From NCBI RefSeq assembly GCF_018155095.1, contig NZ_NAAI01000005.1:1-64000 (forward strand): a DNA stretch of 64,000 nt, in the 5' to 3' direction. Positions 49,434 to 58,692 of the stretch are shown in pieces. A model generated the notes under the pieces. The model was not told the origin of the DNA, made no database searches, and saw only the letters and a program-made list of their open reading frames with translations. The position numbers were made by a program, and so were the translations under genes. The first letter of the stretch is position 1; each line of letters begins with the position of its first letter. The DNA is from Bartonella queenslandensis (GTDB lineage Bacteria > Pseudomonadota > Alphaproteobacteria > Rhizobiales > Rhizobiaceae).

Positions 49434-49686
49434 ATGCAAAAAATATTGAAATTATTAAGTGCTATAATTTTATTAAGCTCTGCGGGGTGTGTTAGCAGGC
49501 CTCCCCCATCAATCGTGAAATTATGGGAAAAGCCTAGTGTCAATTAAGTCTGTGGTCCAACAAGCACTGTCAAAATGTGGTTGGAAACCAATCTAGGCTT
49601 CTTCTGAAAATATGGATTCGCGTGTACGTGAGTTTGCAGCAGTTTATGAATGCATGATATAAGCAGGTTATCGGTACAAATTATAA
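49434..49686 (+). pseudogene. Six-cysteine lipoprotein, copy 5 (broken)
   Basis: A perfect GAAGGAGGAGG site and an intact lipoprotein signal (LLSSAGC) are followed by LWEKPSVN and a TAA at 49545. In a shifted frame the family continues with VVQQALSKCGWKP, a stop, then VYECMI, a stop, then AGYRYKL and a TAA at 49684. The C-terminal cysteine block is missing and is replaced by toxin-like sequence. Confidence 0.8.
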
Positions 49687-49818
49687 GATTCAAAAGGAAT
49701 CTATTTTTCATCAGCGCCGCGAAGTGATTCATTTTTAGTCAATTTAATGGTAGCAGGGTATCAGCAAGTTATGGACAATGATGCTTTTGGTGTAACCAAT
49801 TCGACAAAACAGGAGTGA
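49687..49818 (+). pseudogene. Remnant of a second, divergent toxin domain
   Basis: The 44-codon open stretch reads IYFSSAPRSDSFLVNLMVAGYQQ and then FGVTNSTKQ. It aligns with residues just before the GHSRG motif of the toxin at 45671 (HYFLMFPHSDLVFVEGFIAGYQ and LGGLTNSTKK). Matches are clear but divergent, so it came from another toxin allele. It follows the broken lipoprotein copy 5 in the same frame, without a promoter or start. Confidence 0.65.
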
Positions 49819-50856
49819 GATTTGATGTTACATTTTGAGAGTGATAAAAAACGCCGGAAAATAAAAAAGCTTTGAAAAAATGAAATATTCATCTTTAAAG
49901 CAATAATTGAATGAAAAATATTATGGAGAAAAGAGAGAAATACAGCACTTTTTCCTCTTGGTATCGTGATATTCATCAGCACTGAGAGTGCGAATAGTGT
50001 TATTGTCAGATGATGATATTGGGGAAGTTTAGAGTTTTATTCAATGTAACAAAGTGGCAAAAAATAACTTTGCTAAAATATCTGCTTTAACGATAATAAG
50101 CAGATTACTTTCATAGAGCTGATTTTGATGCTTTTCAATTTCAAGATAGTGACTGTTTTACTGTATTTTAGTTTCTATCTGAAAATTCAAAATGTTATGC
50201 AAGTGGTTTTGATGTAGATAGCTTTTTATTTTATGATCTGCTTTTAGATAATATTTTCTAAAATATTTCATTGTTTCATTCAAACTATTGATGATAGGGC
50301 ATTAAGAGAAGTTTTGTTTGTTTATTCAGCTTTGTGCTAGATAGCTGGCAACTTAATGGAGAAATTGTGTAGCTTATATCTCAGTGAGAGTTTCCTTGTT
50401 TTTTTATTGTGGTTGAAGAAATGATGCGATTATAGATCTTACTGTATCTCATTGTATGATATTTTTATTAACATATTTTGATCCTTTGAATCTTAAAAAT
50501 CATTCTCATTTTGTTGTATTTGTATTTTTATTTTTAGGAAATGAGATAAATTGAATATTATATCTCTTCAAAATTCACATTTTTCCGCGTTTTGGGGGGA
50601 TTAATTTTCTAGCGCTTTGTACTATAACTCTCAGCATTTTAAGGGATGAATCTTTAAAGGGATCGTCATCCTCAATGCTATTTTTAAATTTTTTGTTCTT
50701 TCTTTACATAAAATACAAAACATATTATTAAGTCCTTTCATTTATAAGAAAAATAATAAAATAACTTTTTTATTATATCCTTATTGTGTTTAATTTGTAA
50801 TTTATTATTTTGCCAGCATTTTTTGTTTTTGTCGAAAAAGAAAGTTTTGAAAAGCA
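49819..50856. other. Spacer before the autotransporter, no gene recognised
   Basis: About 1 kb, AT-rich, with stops in all frames. The first 200 bases may be further decayed toxin or FhaB sequence; I could not align them. The promoter of the autotransporter must be in the 3' part. Confidence 0.5.
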
Positions 50857-53610
50857 ATGGTAATCAAGGTATCTAATAATCGCTTGCATTCGTGCGTTTT
50901 TACAGCAGCTATTTTTTCTTTTTTGTTAAACATAAATATTGAGGCATATTCTCGCTCATTTGTATCACCGTCATGTGATGAAAACAAATTACCTTATAAA
51001 TGCAGTGATGGTGCAAAGCATACAATTAGTGATAAAATATATAAGTTCACGGCACCTGTTAAACCAAAGAATGAGGAGGGGAATTCTATCCCTTTGCCTG
51101 CTGCTATAGGAGTGCAGGAGCCAAATACAGTTGTTCAGGCAATGCGTATAGAGGTTGAAGGTATTGCGGGTGTAGAAGATCTCTATGGTGCTGTTGTATC
51201 ACAAGGGGGGAAAATTGTCTTGAGCGATTCAGCTTTTAAAAATGTATCAATAGGTCTTAAAGCTGATCGTGGAATGATCGAGGTCAATCGTGGAATAATT
51301 GAAACTTCTCAGGTTGCTGCTTATGCAGAAAAGGTAGGAGCATCTGTTACGTTAACGAATACAAAAATTAAAGTGGAGGGCCAGGGGCTTGATCAAGAGA
51401 GTGCTCTTTTCGTTAGGTCTGGTGCGGATATTCAGATGAAAGGAGGATTTATTGATGTGAATGATGCTGCTGCGCTTTATGTGGGGAAAGGGGGGCGTGC
51501 GACTTTAGATAATGTCACCATTACTTCAAAACGTCAAAAAATAGAAGATAGAGGAAATACAAATGAAAAAATTACACATACAGTTTTCAATGTAAAACAG
51601 CAGGGTTCTGTTTATTTAAAAAATGCGAATATTGTTTCTAGGGATGTTCATGTTTTAACAGTTGGACAAGACTTTAACACACAATCTGGGGACGGCTGGG
51701 AAGAGAATATTTTAATTTCACGGGTTAATATTGAAGATTCAACAATTAAAGCAATGGGGAACAAACATGGTATGTATTTTGAAATGGGAGGGGAGAATAA
51801 TACGTATGGACAGGGACTTGTTTTTTTGAAAAAGACGGTTTTTGAGATTCCAGCTGGAACAGCTATTCATAGTCATAACAGTCGGAGTTATATTGGAGTA
51901 ACAGAAGGCACAAAAATTTCTGGAGATTTATTATTAGCAGCTGAAAAAGGGGGGACTGTAGCGATTTTGGCAGATTCTTCTTCATTGATAGGAGGGACTC
52001 GTGTTGATGATGATTCTATTGCTGAGCTTTATTTGACAAGAGGATCAAAGTGGTTTTTGACAGAAAGAAGAGAGAGCAATTCGCACGCTGAAAATCGTAC
52101 AAGTTCGTTTGTTTCATTTATAAAACTTTCTGATAGTTTTATTGCTTTTGAAACTCCAATGTTTCATGCGTATCAGACACTTCATATTGGGAAGGGAAAA
52201 CAAGAAGTTTATAGTGCGCAAGATAGAGCCGATATTTATCTCAATACACATCTCAAGAATGATGGTTCTCTTGATAATAAAAAGACTGACCGACTTTTGA
52301 TACACGGTGATGTTTCTGGAAAAACGACAGTTTATGTGCAACTTGTTCTAGGAAAACAGGGGGAAATAGCAACGGGTGAAAATGCTCATAGTATTTCACT
52401 TATTCAGGTTTCTGGAAAAGCGGCAGAGGATTCTTTTCAGTTAAATCATGCTTATATTGCATTAGATGGTTTGCCTTACCAATATTATCTTAATGGCTAT
52501 GGTCCAGATTCTTCTCTTGGAAAAGCACAAACTTCTCAAAGATTGGTTGAAGGAGAAGGAGACTTTTGGGATTTTCGCCTTGAAAGTAAATATATTCAGC
52601 CTGCTTTAGGGATGTCGGTTATTCCTCATTCTGGGCTAAAGATCAGGGAAGTTGTTCCACAAGTTCCGACCTATCTTCTGTTACAAAATGCTTTGTTTCA
52701 TGTGGGGATTATGGACATCAGTAATCAACAAAAGCAGTTGCAGTATACACGGTCTATTTCTCGTAAGTTATTAAAAGTTGAAGGAAATTTTTCTTTATCT
52801 GTTCATAGTTATGGTGGGAGCTATCGTTATATCTCAGATCTTTCTGCACTTGAATATGGCTACGATGGTAATGTTGATTATAACGCTATAGAAACAGACG
52901 TTTTACTCAAAACGATAGAGAGGGCATATAGTACGATATCTTTTGGGATTATGGGAGCCTATGGAAAGCTTTCTTTACAACCTCGTAACGTTGAACAAAG
53001 TCAAAAGAGTCCGTTTAATAAGTGGTCGTTCACGGCATACGGCAGTGTGGAACACAAAACTGGTTTTTACGTAGACGGTCTTTTATCTTATGGTTTTTTG
53101 AAAGGAGATGTTCTTACTCATGCTTGGGGTAAAACAGCGACATTAAAAGCAAATCCTCTGAATGTTTCGTTGTCTGCTGGTAAAGTGTTTATGACAGGAC
53201 ATGAAGGTCTTATTTTTGATCCGCAGATTCAGCTTATTTATCAACATCTTCAATTTGATAAGTTTCGTGATATTGATGGATTTGATGTTGAGATGAAAGA
53301 AAGAAATCAATGGTTGATGCGTATTGGAGGGGCTTTAAGTAAAATATTTACGGCATCTGAAAAGGATCGGATCATTTCTTTTAATGGAAATATTCATTTT
53401 GCACATCGTTTTGGTGAAAAACAGTTTGTTAATCTAAAAGATGTTTTCCAGTTAGGTGCTTTTGGTTCTTCCTTAGAAACAGGTTTGGGTATTAATGCGC
53501 AATTTTCCTCTAAAGTTACACTTTACAGTGATCTTAACTATCAGCATAAGCTAACCAAGGCAGGTTTTTCTGGATTGCGTTTTTCTGGTGGATTGCGTTA
53601 TCATTTTTAA
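50857..53610 (+). CDS. Type V autotransporter, pertactin-like passenger
   Basis: 917 residues. It has a signal peptide (about 1-33, hydrophobic CVFTAAIFSFLLNINIEA) and a cysteine pair at the mature N terminus. A long passenger (about 40-620) shows repeating hydrophobic-small residue strands typical of a right-handed beta-helix (for example VSIGLKADRGMIEVNRGIIET). The C-terminal beta-barrel (about 640-917) ends in LRYHF with terminal phenylalanine, the outer-membrane signature. Bartonella have families of such surface proteins linked to host colonisation; which one this is I cannot say. The start has only a weak ribosome-binding site. Confidence 0.9.
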   Translation: MVIKVSNNRLHSCVFTAAIFSFLLNINIEAYSRSFVSPSCDENKLPYKCSDGAKHTISDKIYKFTAPVKPKNEEGNSIPLPAAIGVQEPNTVVQAMRIEVEGIAGVEDLYGAVVSQGGKIVLSDSAFKNVSIGLKADRGMIEVNRGIIETSQVAAYAEKVGASVTLTNTKIKVEGQGLDQESALFVRSGADIQMKGGFIDVNDAAALYVGKGGRATLDNVTITSKRQKIEDRGNTNEKITHTVFNVKQQGSVYLKNANIVSRDVHVLTVGQDFNTQSGDGWEENILISRVNIEDSTIKAMGNKHGMYFEMGGENNTYGQGLVFLKKTVFEIPAGTAIHSHNSRSYIGVTEGTKISGDLLLAAEKGGTVAILADSSSLIGGTRVDDDSIAELYLTRGSKWFLTERRESNSHAENRTSSFVSFIKLSDSFIAFETPMFHAYQTLHIGKGKQEVYSAQDRADIYLNTHLKNDGSLDNKKTDRLLIHGDVSGKTTVYVQLVLGKQGEIATGENAHSISLIQVSGKAAEDSFQLNHAYIALDGLPYQYYLNGYGPDSSLGKAQTSQRLVEGEGDFWDFRLESKYIQPALGMSVIPHSGLKIREVVPQVPTYLLLQNALFHVGIMDISNQQKQLQYTRSISRKLLKVEGNFSLSVHSYGGSYRYISDLSALEYGYDGNVDYNAIETDVLLKTIERAYSTISFGIMGAYGKLSLQPRNVEQSQKSPFNKWSFTAYGSVEHKTGFYVDGLLSYGFLKGDVLTHAWGKTATLKANPLNVSLSAGKVFMTGHEGLIFDPQIQLIYQHLQFDKFRDIDGFDVEMKERNQWLMRIGGALSKIFTASEKDRIISFNGNIHFAHRFGEKQFVNLKDVFQLGAFGSSLETGLGINAQFSSKVTLYSDLNYQHKLTKAGFSGLRFSGGLRYHF

Positions 53611-53930
53611 CAAATCTTTTTAACAATAATCGATGTATTTTGATAAATATGAAAGGGTCACGTTGTTTTAAATTTTTTGTCTCATTGATAAGGGGCTCAA
53701 ATGCTTTGAAAGAAAATTTGTCAATGAAACTTCTAAATCTGTTTGTGTTGTTTTAGCTGCAAATATATGAGATGTATTCGTCATCAGCTATTTTAAAATA
53801 GCAGCATTGTTGTCCTATATGCTGTAAAATACGGTTGTTTGAGAGGGCTGATATCAAATATAAAAGGCAGGGGGATATTGATTTCTGATTGAGGACTTTT
53901 TTCTGTTAAGCGAAGAGGAATAATGCATAA

Positions 53931-53969
53931 AATGCACCGCTTCATATTTTTTGTGAAGCGCATTTTTCT
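53931..53969 (+). terminator. Probable terminator downstream of the autotransporter
   Basis: CGCTTCA pairs with TGAAGCG, with flanking AATG/CATT pairs, followed by CATTTTTCTT. It lies 320 bases after the autotransporter stop, with no gene between. Confidence 0.6.
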
Positions 53970-54089
53970 TCTTTATATTCTGTAAGTAGCCTTTTAGAAA
54001 CATGTGAATGCGTGTAAATATCTCTCTTTTAGATGGGGGGTAAGGTTATGGGTAAATTGCTATCATCAAATTAAATATCTTCAGTTTTT

Positions 54090-54238
54090 AAATTCTTAAA
54101 AAAACTGTTCTAGCAGCTGTTGCTGAAAATATATGAATAAGACTATTATTTTCTTTGCAAAAAAATGAAATATAATTCTTAAATCAGATTGAGAATGGCA
54201 AGATCTTTTTTCTTCTTTGAGGCGTAGAGATAAGAGGG
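54090..54238 (+). repeat. Direct repeat, left copy
   Basis: About 149 bases, roughly two-thirds identical to 56953-57098. Shared landmarks in order are AAATTCTT, ATTCTAxCAxCTGT-like sequence, ATATATGxAxAAGAxTATTxTTTT and GGxAAGATCTTTTTxCTTCTTT. The right copy is the 5' region of the ATP12 gene. The two copies bracket the three-gene ATP-grasp/EamA island. Confidence 0.65.
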
Positions 54239-54439
54239 TGATTATGTTGAAAAAGTCGATTATAGGTCGTCGTTGTTTCGAATATAGAAATATTGAAGAG
54301 CTTCTCTTAAAATGCGCTGTAAAAATAGGTTATAGTTTTTTTAATCTTTTGTTTTTGAAATATGTATCTTTAATAAAAAAGTGTTTGCGAAATTTTAGAA
54401 AATCGCCTTGTGATTTCTTCTGTATCAATGATATTTATA

Positions 54440-55741
54440 TCAAAGTTGAGGCTGAGTGGAAATATCTTGATTAGGTTTTTGATCAACATGGTGCTTCCAT
54501 CGGATGCTTAAGATATTATCAAGCCATTTATGGTAATCGCGCGCTTCTTGATCTGAGGCATGAACAGAGAAAATAAAACCAGGATATCCACCAAATGCTG
54601 GTGGAGGTGGTGAAATATGATCAGGTTCAAAGAAAATTATAGTTCTGGCGGTTTGAGGATGCAGTGCAACCTTCTCTAGACCTGAAAATCCGCAGAAGTG
54701 TCCATAACCATGAAGAGGAATAATGTAATTTGCAGCCACTTTTTTAGCTGGGAGTACATCAGGAAGGTCCGGGGTTTGTTCAGCTAAAGCCACTTTCATA
54801 CAGAGTTTTGCAAATGAAACCCCTGTTCCTTGTTCCACAATAAAATGGGAGACACCCGATCCACCTATACGAGCGCCGATCTCAATGATATAAGGTAAAT
54901 TATGAACACCCAAGCGTAGCTCTACATGGGCAGCACCCATGTTTATACCAAGAGCTTTAACGCCTGAACATGCAACCTCACATAAAGCAATAATTAAAGG
55001 ATCATCTATATCACAGCGTTGACGATAAATTGTTTCCTCAAACCATGGTCCTTCAGGTTGTCCTTTGTCGCCAACGGCTAAAACATGTACACCTGCTGTA
55101 TCAACAAAACATTCTACGACAAATTCTTTTCCTGGCAAATACTGCTCTACGATTAAACCTATAGGTTTATTTTTATCATAAAAACGTGCCATGTCTTTAT
55201 GCTGAACATTCCATACGGCTTTAATGAGATCCGGAAGTTCGGCGGAATTTTTAGCTAACATTACGCCTGTACTCGCCCATCCAGAGACGGGTTTAATAAC
55301 GAGCGGATAATCCAAGGCATGTATTTGTGATAGATCTTCTGGATTGTCTATATAAAGAAATTTTGGTGTTCTTAAGCTTGCTTTAGCAAAAGCTTGACGC
55401 ATGAGATATTTATTTCTGGTTAATGCTGCTACTTCTGGTTCAATACTTGGAGTGTTGATTTTTTTTGCAGCCAAAGCTGTCCATAGAATTGCTTCTTCGC
55501 GAAGGGGCATAACCCCAGCAATATTGCGTTCTTTTGCTCCCATTGCAAAAGTCTCTAGAGCTTCTTCTGGTTTATCAAAAACAGGAAGTTGCCAAGTTGA
55601 AGTTACTGCTGCGGGGAGTTGAGTAGGAGCGCTTTCAGCGGTATCATAGATCATTACTAATTCGATATTAGCTGCTTGTGCTGCTTCAAATATAAATGGT
55701 AGTTTTGCATTGCGTTGGCAAACTAACGCGAGTTTTTTCAT
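54440..55741 (-). CDS. ATP-grasp ligase (L-amino-acid ligase-like)
   Basis: 433 residues. ATP-grasp enzymes join a carboxylate to an amine through an acyl phosphate. Visible are YPLVIKPVSGWASTGVML (nucleotide-binding loop, about 145-165), IVEQYLPGKEFVVE, and the metal-binding AHVELRL with IEIGARIGGSG. The overall layout resembles the BacD/YwfE and carboxylase-like group, with a C-terminal domain to about residue 400. It is the last gene of a minus-strand operon with an EamA exporter, which suggests a small peptide or amino-acid conjugate that is exported. The substrate is unknown. Confidence 0.8.
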   Translation of the reverse strand: MKKLALVCQRNAKLPFIFEAAQAANIELVMIYDTAESAPTQLPAAVTSTWQLPVFDKPEEALETFAMGAKERNIAGVMPLREEAILWTALAAKKINTPSIEPEVAALTRNKYLMRQAFAKASLRTPKFLYIDNPEDLSQIHALDYPLVIKPVSGWASTGVMLAKNSAELPDLIKAVWNVQHKDMARFYDKNKPIGLIVEQYLPGKEFVVECFVDTAGVHVLAVGDKGQPEGPWFEETIYRQRCDIDDPLIIALCEVACSGVKALGINMGAAHVELRLGVHNLPYIIEIGARIGGSGVSHFIVEQGTGVSFAKLCMKVALAEQTPDLPDVLPAKKVAANYIIPLHGYGHFCGFSGLEKVALHPQTARTIIFFEPDHISPPPPAFGGYPGFIFSVHASDQEARDYHKWLDNILSIRWKHHVDQKPNQDISTQPQL

Positions 55742-56684
55742 TGTGTTTCCTCATTAAACTTGGAATTTTGAGCACGGCGTTTCTGTTGCCATCCAGATAC
55801 CTCTGATGCATCTATAAATAAGAGTGTCATTCCTATAACAGCCATCATCATAGCAATTATTTTGATAATATTAAGAGAAGTGCTTGAGCCGATTATCCAT
55901 TCACATGCAACGACTGCAAAAGGAGATAATACGCCAATAGTGTTGGCGTATAATACGCCTCCCTCAGCTAAAACTTTTTGGTACAAAACGTAAACTGGCG
56001 CTGAGCAAATAGTTCTTAAAATCAATAACTTAAATATATCTTCTAAATTAAGATATAAGAGTGGAGCAGGATCAAAAATAAATAATGGCATAAATGATGC
56101 TGCAGAAATTGTCGTGATCCAAGCCAATGAGGTGAGCAAAGGTAAATTTTTAAGATAATGTTAGATAATAAGCCATAAGCAGAATAAGAAAGCGCTGCTG
56201 TTAAAGCAAGAGCTATTCCTATGAGACTGTAATATTCCCCCTCTACACTGTTTATATTGAATGCTATAGCAGCTATACTGACAATGATCATACCGATAAG
56301 TTTGAACCATGAAAACATAAGGCTATTCGTCAGTATCCCCAATATATAAGTAATCCCTGGAATAGTGGCTAAAACCATGGTTAAATCACTGGCTTTGAGC
56401 GATTTTAATGCACCAAAGCTGGATACAAAATATAAGGAAAATCCTAACACTGATAGGATGAAAAAAGGAGGTATCATGGAAAGTAATGGTAGGGATCTGA
56501 AAACAGCTTTCTCACGAAATAGTGCAATCAGCCATAAGGTGGCAGTAGTGGCAAACAATCTCAGTCCAACCGCATGCATTACTGGTATATTGCTCACCAA
56601 ATTCTTAGATAATAACCAGCTTATGGAAAACAATGCGAGAATGGCAAAAGTAAATAAGAATAACCGTCCTTTTAAGAAACTCAA
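55738..56684 (-). pseudogene. EamA-family (DMT) exporter, frameshifted
   Basis: Two overlapping frames encode one ten-TM EamA transporter. The 5' part (from 56684) runs to YGLLSNIILK. The 3' part resumes with LTSLAWITTISAASF and ends at 55738. Restoring one A to the A5 run (56147-56151, T on the plus strand) gives ILKNLPLLTSLAW, so a single-base deletion explains the break. It overlaps the ATP-grasp gene by 4 bases and the small upstream gene by 4 bases. It could be a pseudogene, a slippage-tolerant gene or a sequencing error. Confidence 0.8.
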
Positions 56685-56920
56685 TGATTTAATCCCCCAG
56701 TAACGCGCTGTGCATAAGATGATGTTGAAAAATTAAATCGTGACTGTGAAGTTTTCAGCTTTCCAAGATTATGTTGGATATAATCTTTAGCTCCTGCCAA
56801 ATAAGCGTCATCATCTAATGTTTCAAGTGCTTCTATACCTGTAATTGTCAGCGATATTACTTGCTTAAGATGCTCTAAGTCAAATTGAATATAACCTTGA
56901 TCCGTTTCAATGTTATGCAT
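56681..56920 (-). CDS. Small hypothetical protein, first gene of the ATP-grasp operon
   Basis: 79 residues from the ATG at 56920 (MHNIETDQGYIQFDLEHLKQV); a TTG six codons upstream is possible. There is no signal peptide or membrane segment, and the helix-rich sequence ends GGLNH. It is coupled to the EamA gene by an ATGA overlap, so it belongs to the same unit. I recognise no family; a carrier or regulator role would be speculation. Confidence 0.6.
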   Translation of the reverse strand: MHNIETDQGYIQFDLEHLKQVISLTITGIEALETLDDDAYLAGAKDYIQHNLGKLKTSQSRFNFSTSSYAQRVTGGLNH

Positions 56921-56952
56921 CAATATTTCAAAAAGCAAAATATAAGAAAAAC

Positions 56953-57098
56953 AAATTCTTTTAAGAAATTATTCTAACAACTGTTTTTAGAATATATGGA
57001 CAAGATTATTGTTTTGTTTGTTCAATATAAGGATATATTTTAAAATAAGAGCTGGATTGGTAAGATCTTTTTCCTTCTTTGGAGTCGTTAAGAAGGTC
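56953..57098 (+). repeat. Direct repeat, right copy
   Basis: Counterpart of 54090-54238. It lies just upstream of the ATP12 gene and is probably its native promoter region. The left copy is therefore likely the duplicate. Confidence 0.65.
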
Positions 57099-57170
57099 AG
57101 ATTAAACCTTATTGAAGTCACAGAACCTAAAGAAACAGTCGTTCTCTTGAAAAGATCAGAGGTAAACAAT

Positions 57171-57968
57171 ATGCGTGAGATTTTGAATCATTTTGATAGA
57201 TCCTTGAATAAAAATATTTTAAATAAAAAGAGTTCTGTTCAAAAGACGCAAAATCTTTCATGCCAACCACCCCCCAAACGGTTTTATAAGCAAGTGAAGA
57301 TTGCTTGTGTGGAGGGTGGTTTTACGATTTTGTTGGATGAACGTCCCGTTAAAACGCCCGCAAGGCGTCATTTTCTTGTACCAACGCAAGTGTTTGCTGA
57401 ATTCATTGCTCAGGAGTTTGAGAGCCAAAAGCACGTTGTTGATCCAGTAAAAATGCCGATGACGCGTTTGGTTAATACGGTTATTGATGGTATCGCTGAT
57501 GATATGCAGGTTGTTTTTGAAGATCTATTGCGTTTCGTTGCCTGTGATATGATCTTTTATCGCGCACAAACTCCTGCCGAGCTGGTGCAAAAACAATCTG
57601 AGCAATGGGATCCTTTATTAAATTGGGCAGAAGAAAAACTAGGAGCACGGTTTTATTTGACAGAAGGGCTGATGCATGTGGAACAATCACCAGAAGCCAT
57701 TCAAGCAGTGAGTCATTATTTGCGTAGCGTTGAGTCCCCTTATATGCTTGCCGCACTTCATATGATGACAACCTTAACGGGATCTGCTCTTATTGCTCTT
57801 GCGGTTGCTGCAGGAAAAATTGATGCCGATCATGCTTGGTCTATTGCTCATTTAGATGAGGATTGGATGATGGAACAATGGGGAATGGATAAAGAGACGA
57901 TGGCACGCCGTGCTCACAAAAAAGTTGAATTTAACGCTGCTGTTACAATTGTCACAACTTGTTTATAG
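57171..57968 (+). CDS. ATP12-family F1-ATPase assembly chaperone
   Basis: 265 residues from the ATG at 57171, supported by AGAGG 8 bases upstream; a longer frame from 57009 runs through the repeat and is discounted. ATP12 binds the F1 alpha subunit during ATP synthase assembly. Motifs are PKRFYKQVKIACVEGGFTILLDERPVKTPAR (split over about 36-66) and MPMTRLVNTVIDGI. CDMIFYRAQTPAELV and SGSALIALA-type sequence, with AHLDEDWMMEQWG near the C terminus, complete the pattern. The first 35 residues are variable. Confidence 0.9.
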   Translation: MREILNHFDRSLNKNILNKKSSVQKTQNLSCQPPPKRFYKQVKIACVEGGFTILLDERPVKTPARRHFLVPTQVFAEFIAQEFESQKHVVDPVKMPMTRLVNTVIDGIADDMQVVFEDLLRFVACDMIFYRAQTPAELVQKQSEQWDPLLNWAEEKLGARFYLTEGLMHVEQSPEAIQAVSHYLRSVESPYMLAALHMMTTLTGSALIALAVAAGKIDADHAWSIAHLDEDWMMEQWGMDKETMARRAHKKVEFNAAVTIVTTCL

Positions 57969-57992
57969 TTTTTTCAGTGTGTCTTCTTCCCA

Positions 57993-58538
57993 TTACAGTA
58001 TTTTTGTGACTTTTTGAGGACTGATTTTTACTTTTTCAAGTCCAGGAAATACTTCACTGGTTATACTTAAGATTGATTCGTCATTAGCTTGAATAAAATA
58101 CCATTGATTATTATGAAGTAGAGCAATAATTTCAGTTTGAATAGAGCATTTTTTTCCAGCATTTTTTGTGGTTACAAGCTCAACGGGTATAACAAAATAA
58201 GGAATGCCATTATCAAGTGTCCCTTCACGTTTTTGTTTTGAGTCAATGTGGATACTTTCAATCTTATAATTTTCTGCCAACTGTTCGATTTGGCTTTTCA
58301 TGATTTGTCGAAATTGTGATTGACTGAGATTTTTTTTAGCGGTTAAGCTGTTGATGATTTCGGGAGGGATAGCATTTAAGATGGCATTTGCATCGGCATT
58401 TTTAAGTGCTTTACTATAAGCAGAAGTTGCTTTTTCAAGGGATATGAGTCTTTGGTTTGTAATTGTATGTGCTTGAGTTGTTGATGTGATAAGGGCAATG
58501 CATGAAAAAATGTAAACGAGAAAACAAATTCGCGGCAT
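57993..58538 (-). CDS. Exported hypothetical protein
   Basis: 181 residues with a signal peptide (ICFLVYIFSCIALITSTTQA, cut near residue 23). The mature part has an N-terminal helical region (LEKATSAYSKALKNADANAIL), then a beta-rich part ending VFPGLEKVKISPQKV. Probably periplasmic. I recognise no family. It is convergent with the ATP12 gene and separated from glnA by a terminator. Confidence 0.75.
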   Translation of the reverse strand: MPRICFLVYIFSCIALITSTTQAHTITNQRLISLEKATSAYSKALKNADANAILNAIPPEIINSLTAKKNLSQSQFRQIMKSQIEQLAENYKIESIHIDSKQKREGTLDNGIPYFVIPVELVTTKNAGKKCSIQTEIIALLHNNQWYFIQANDESILSITSEVFPGLEKVKISPQKVTKIL

Positions 58539-58638
58539 TAGAAACCTTTATAATTAATTTGAAGAGATTCAAAATGATTATAAAGGAAAAGAAGATAAGC
58601 AAAAAGACTCTTGCACTCTTACACGCGTAGAATATCCA

Positions 58639-58667
58639 CAAAAATAGAGGCTTTCGCCTCCATTTTA
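58639..58667 (-). terminator. Terminator of glnB-glnA
   Basis: GAGGC-TTTC-GCCTC with flanking AAAAT/ATTTT pairs; on the minus strand the stem is followed by TATTTTTG. It lies 26 bases after the glnA stop. The symmetric A/T flanks would let it act on both strands. Confidence 0.85.
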
Positions 58668-58692
58668 AAGTCAAAAGAATGTGTACGATTGT

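Larger units (their letters stand above)
53611..54439. other. Spacer between autotransporter and ATP-grasp gene
   Basis: About 830 bases. It holds a probable terminator (53931) and one copy of a direct repeat (54090-54238). An 85-codon frame at 54217-54474 overlaps the convergent ATP-grasp gene and has no family, so I do not call it. Confidence 0.5.

Noticed and set aside
54217-54474. 85-codon frame on the plus strand before the ATP-grasp gene
   Set aside because: It starts in the repeat region, overlaps the 3' end of the convergent ATP-grasp gene and shows no recognisable family.
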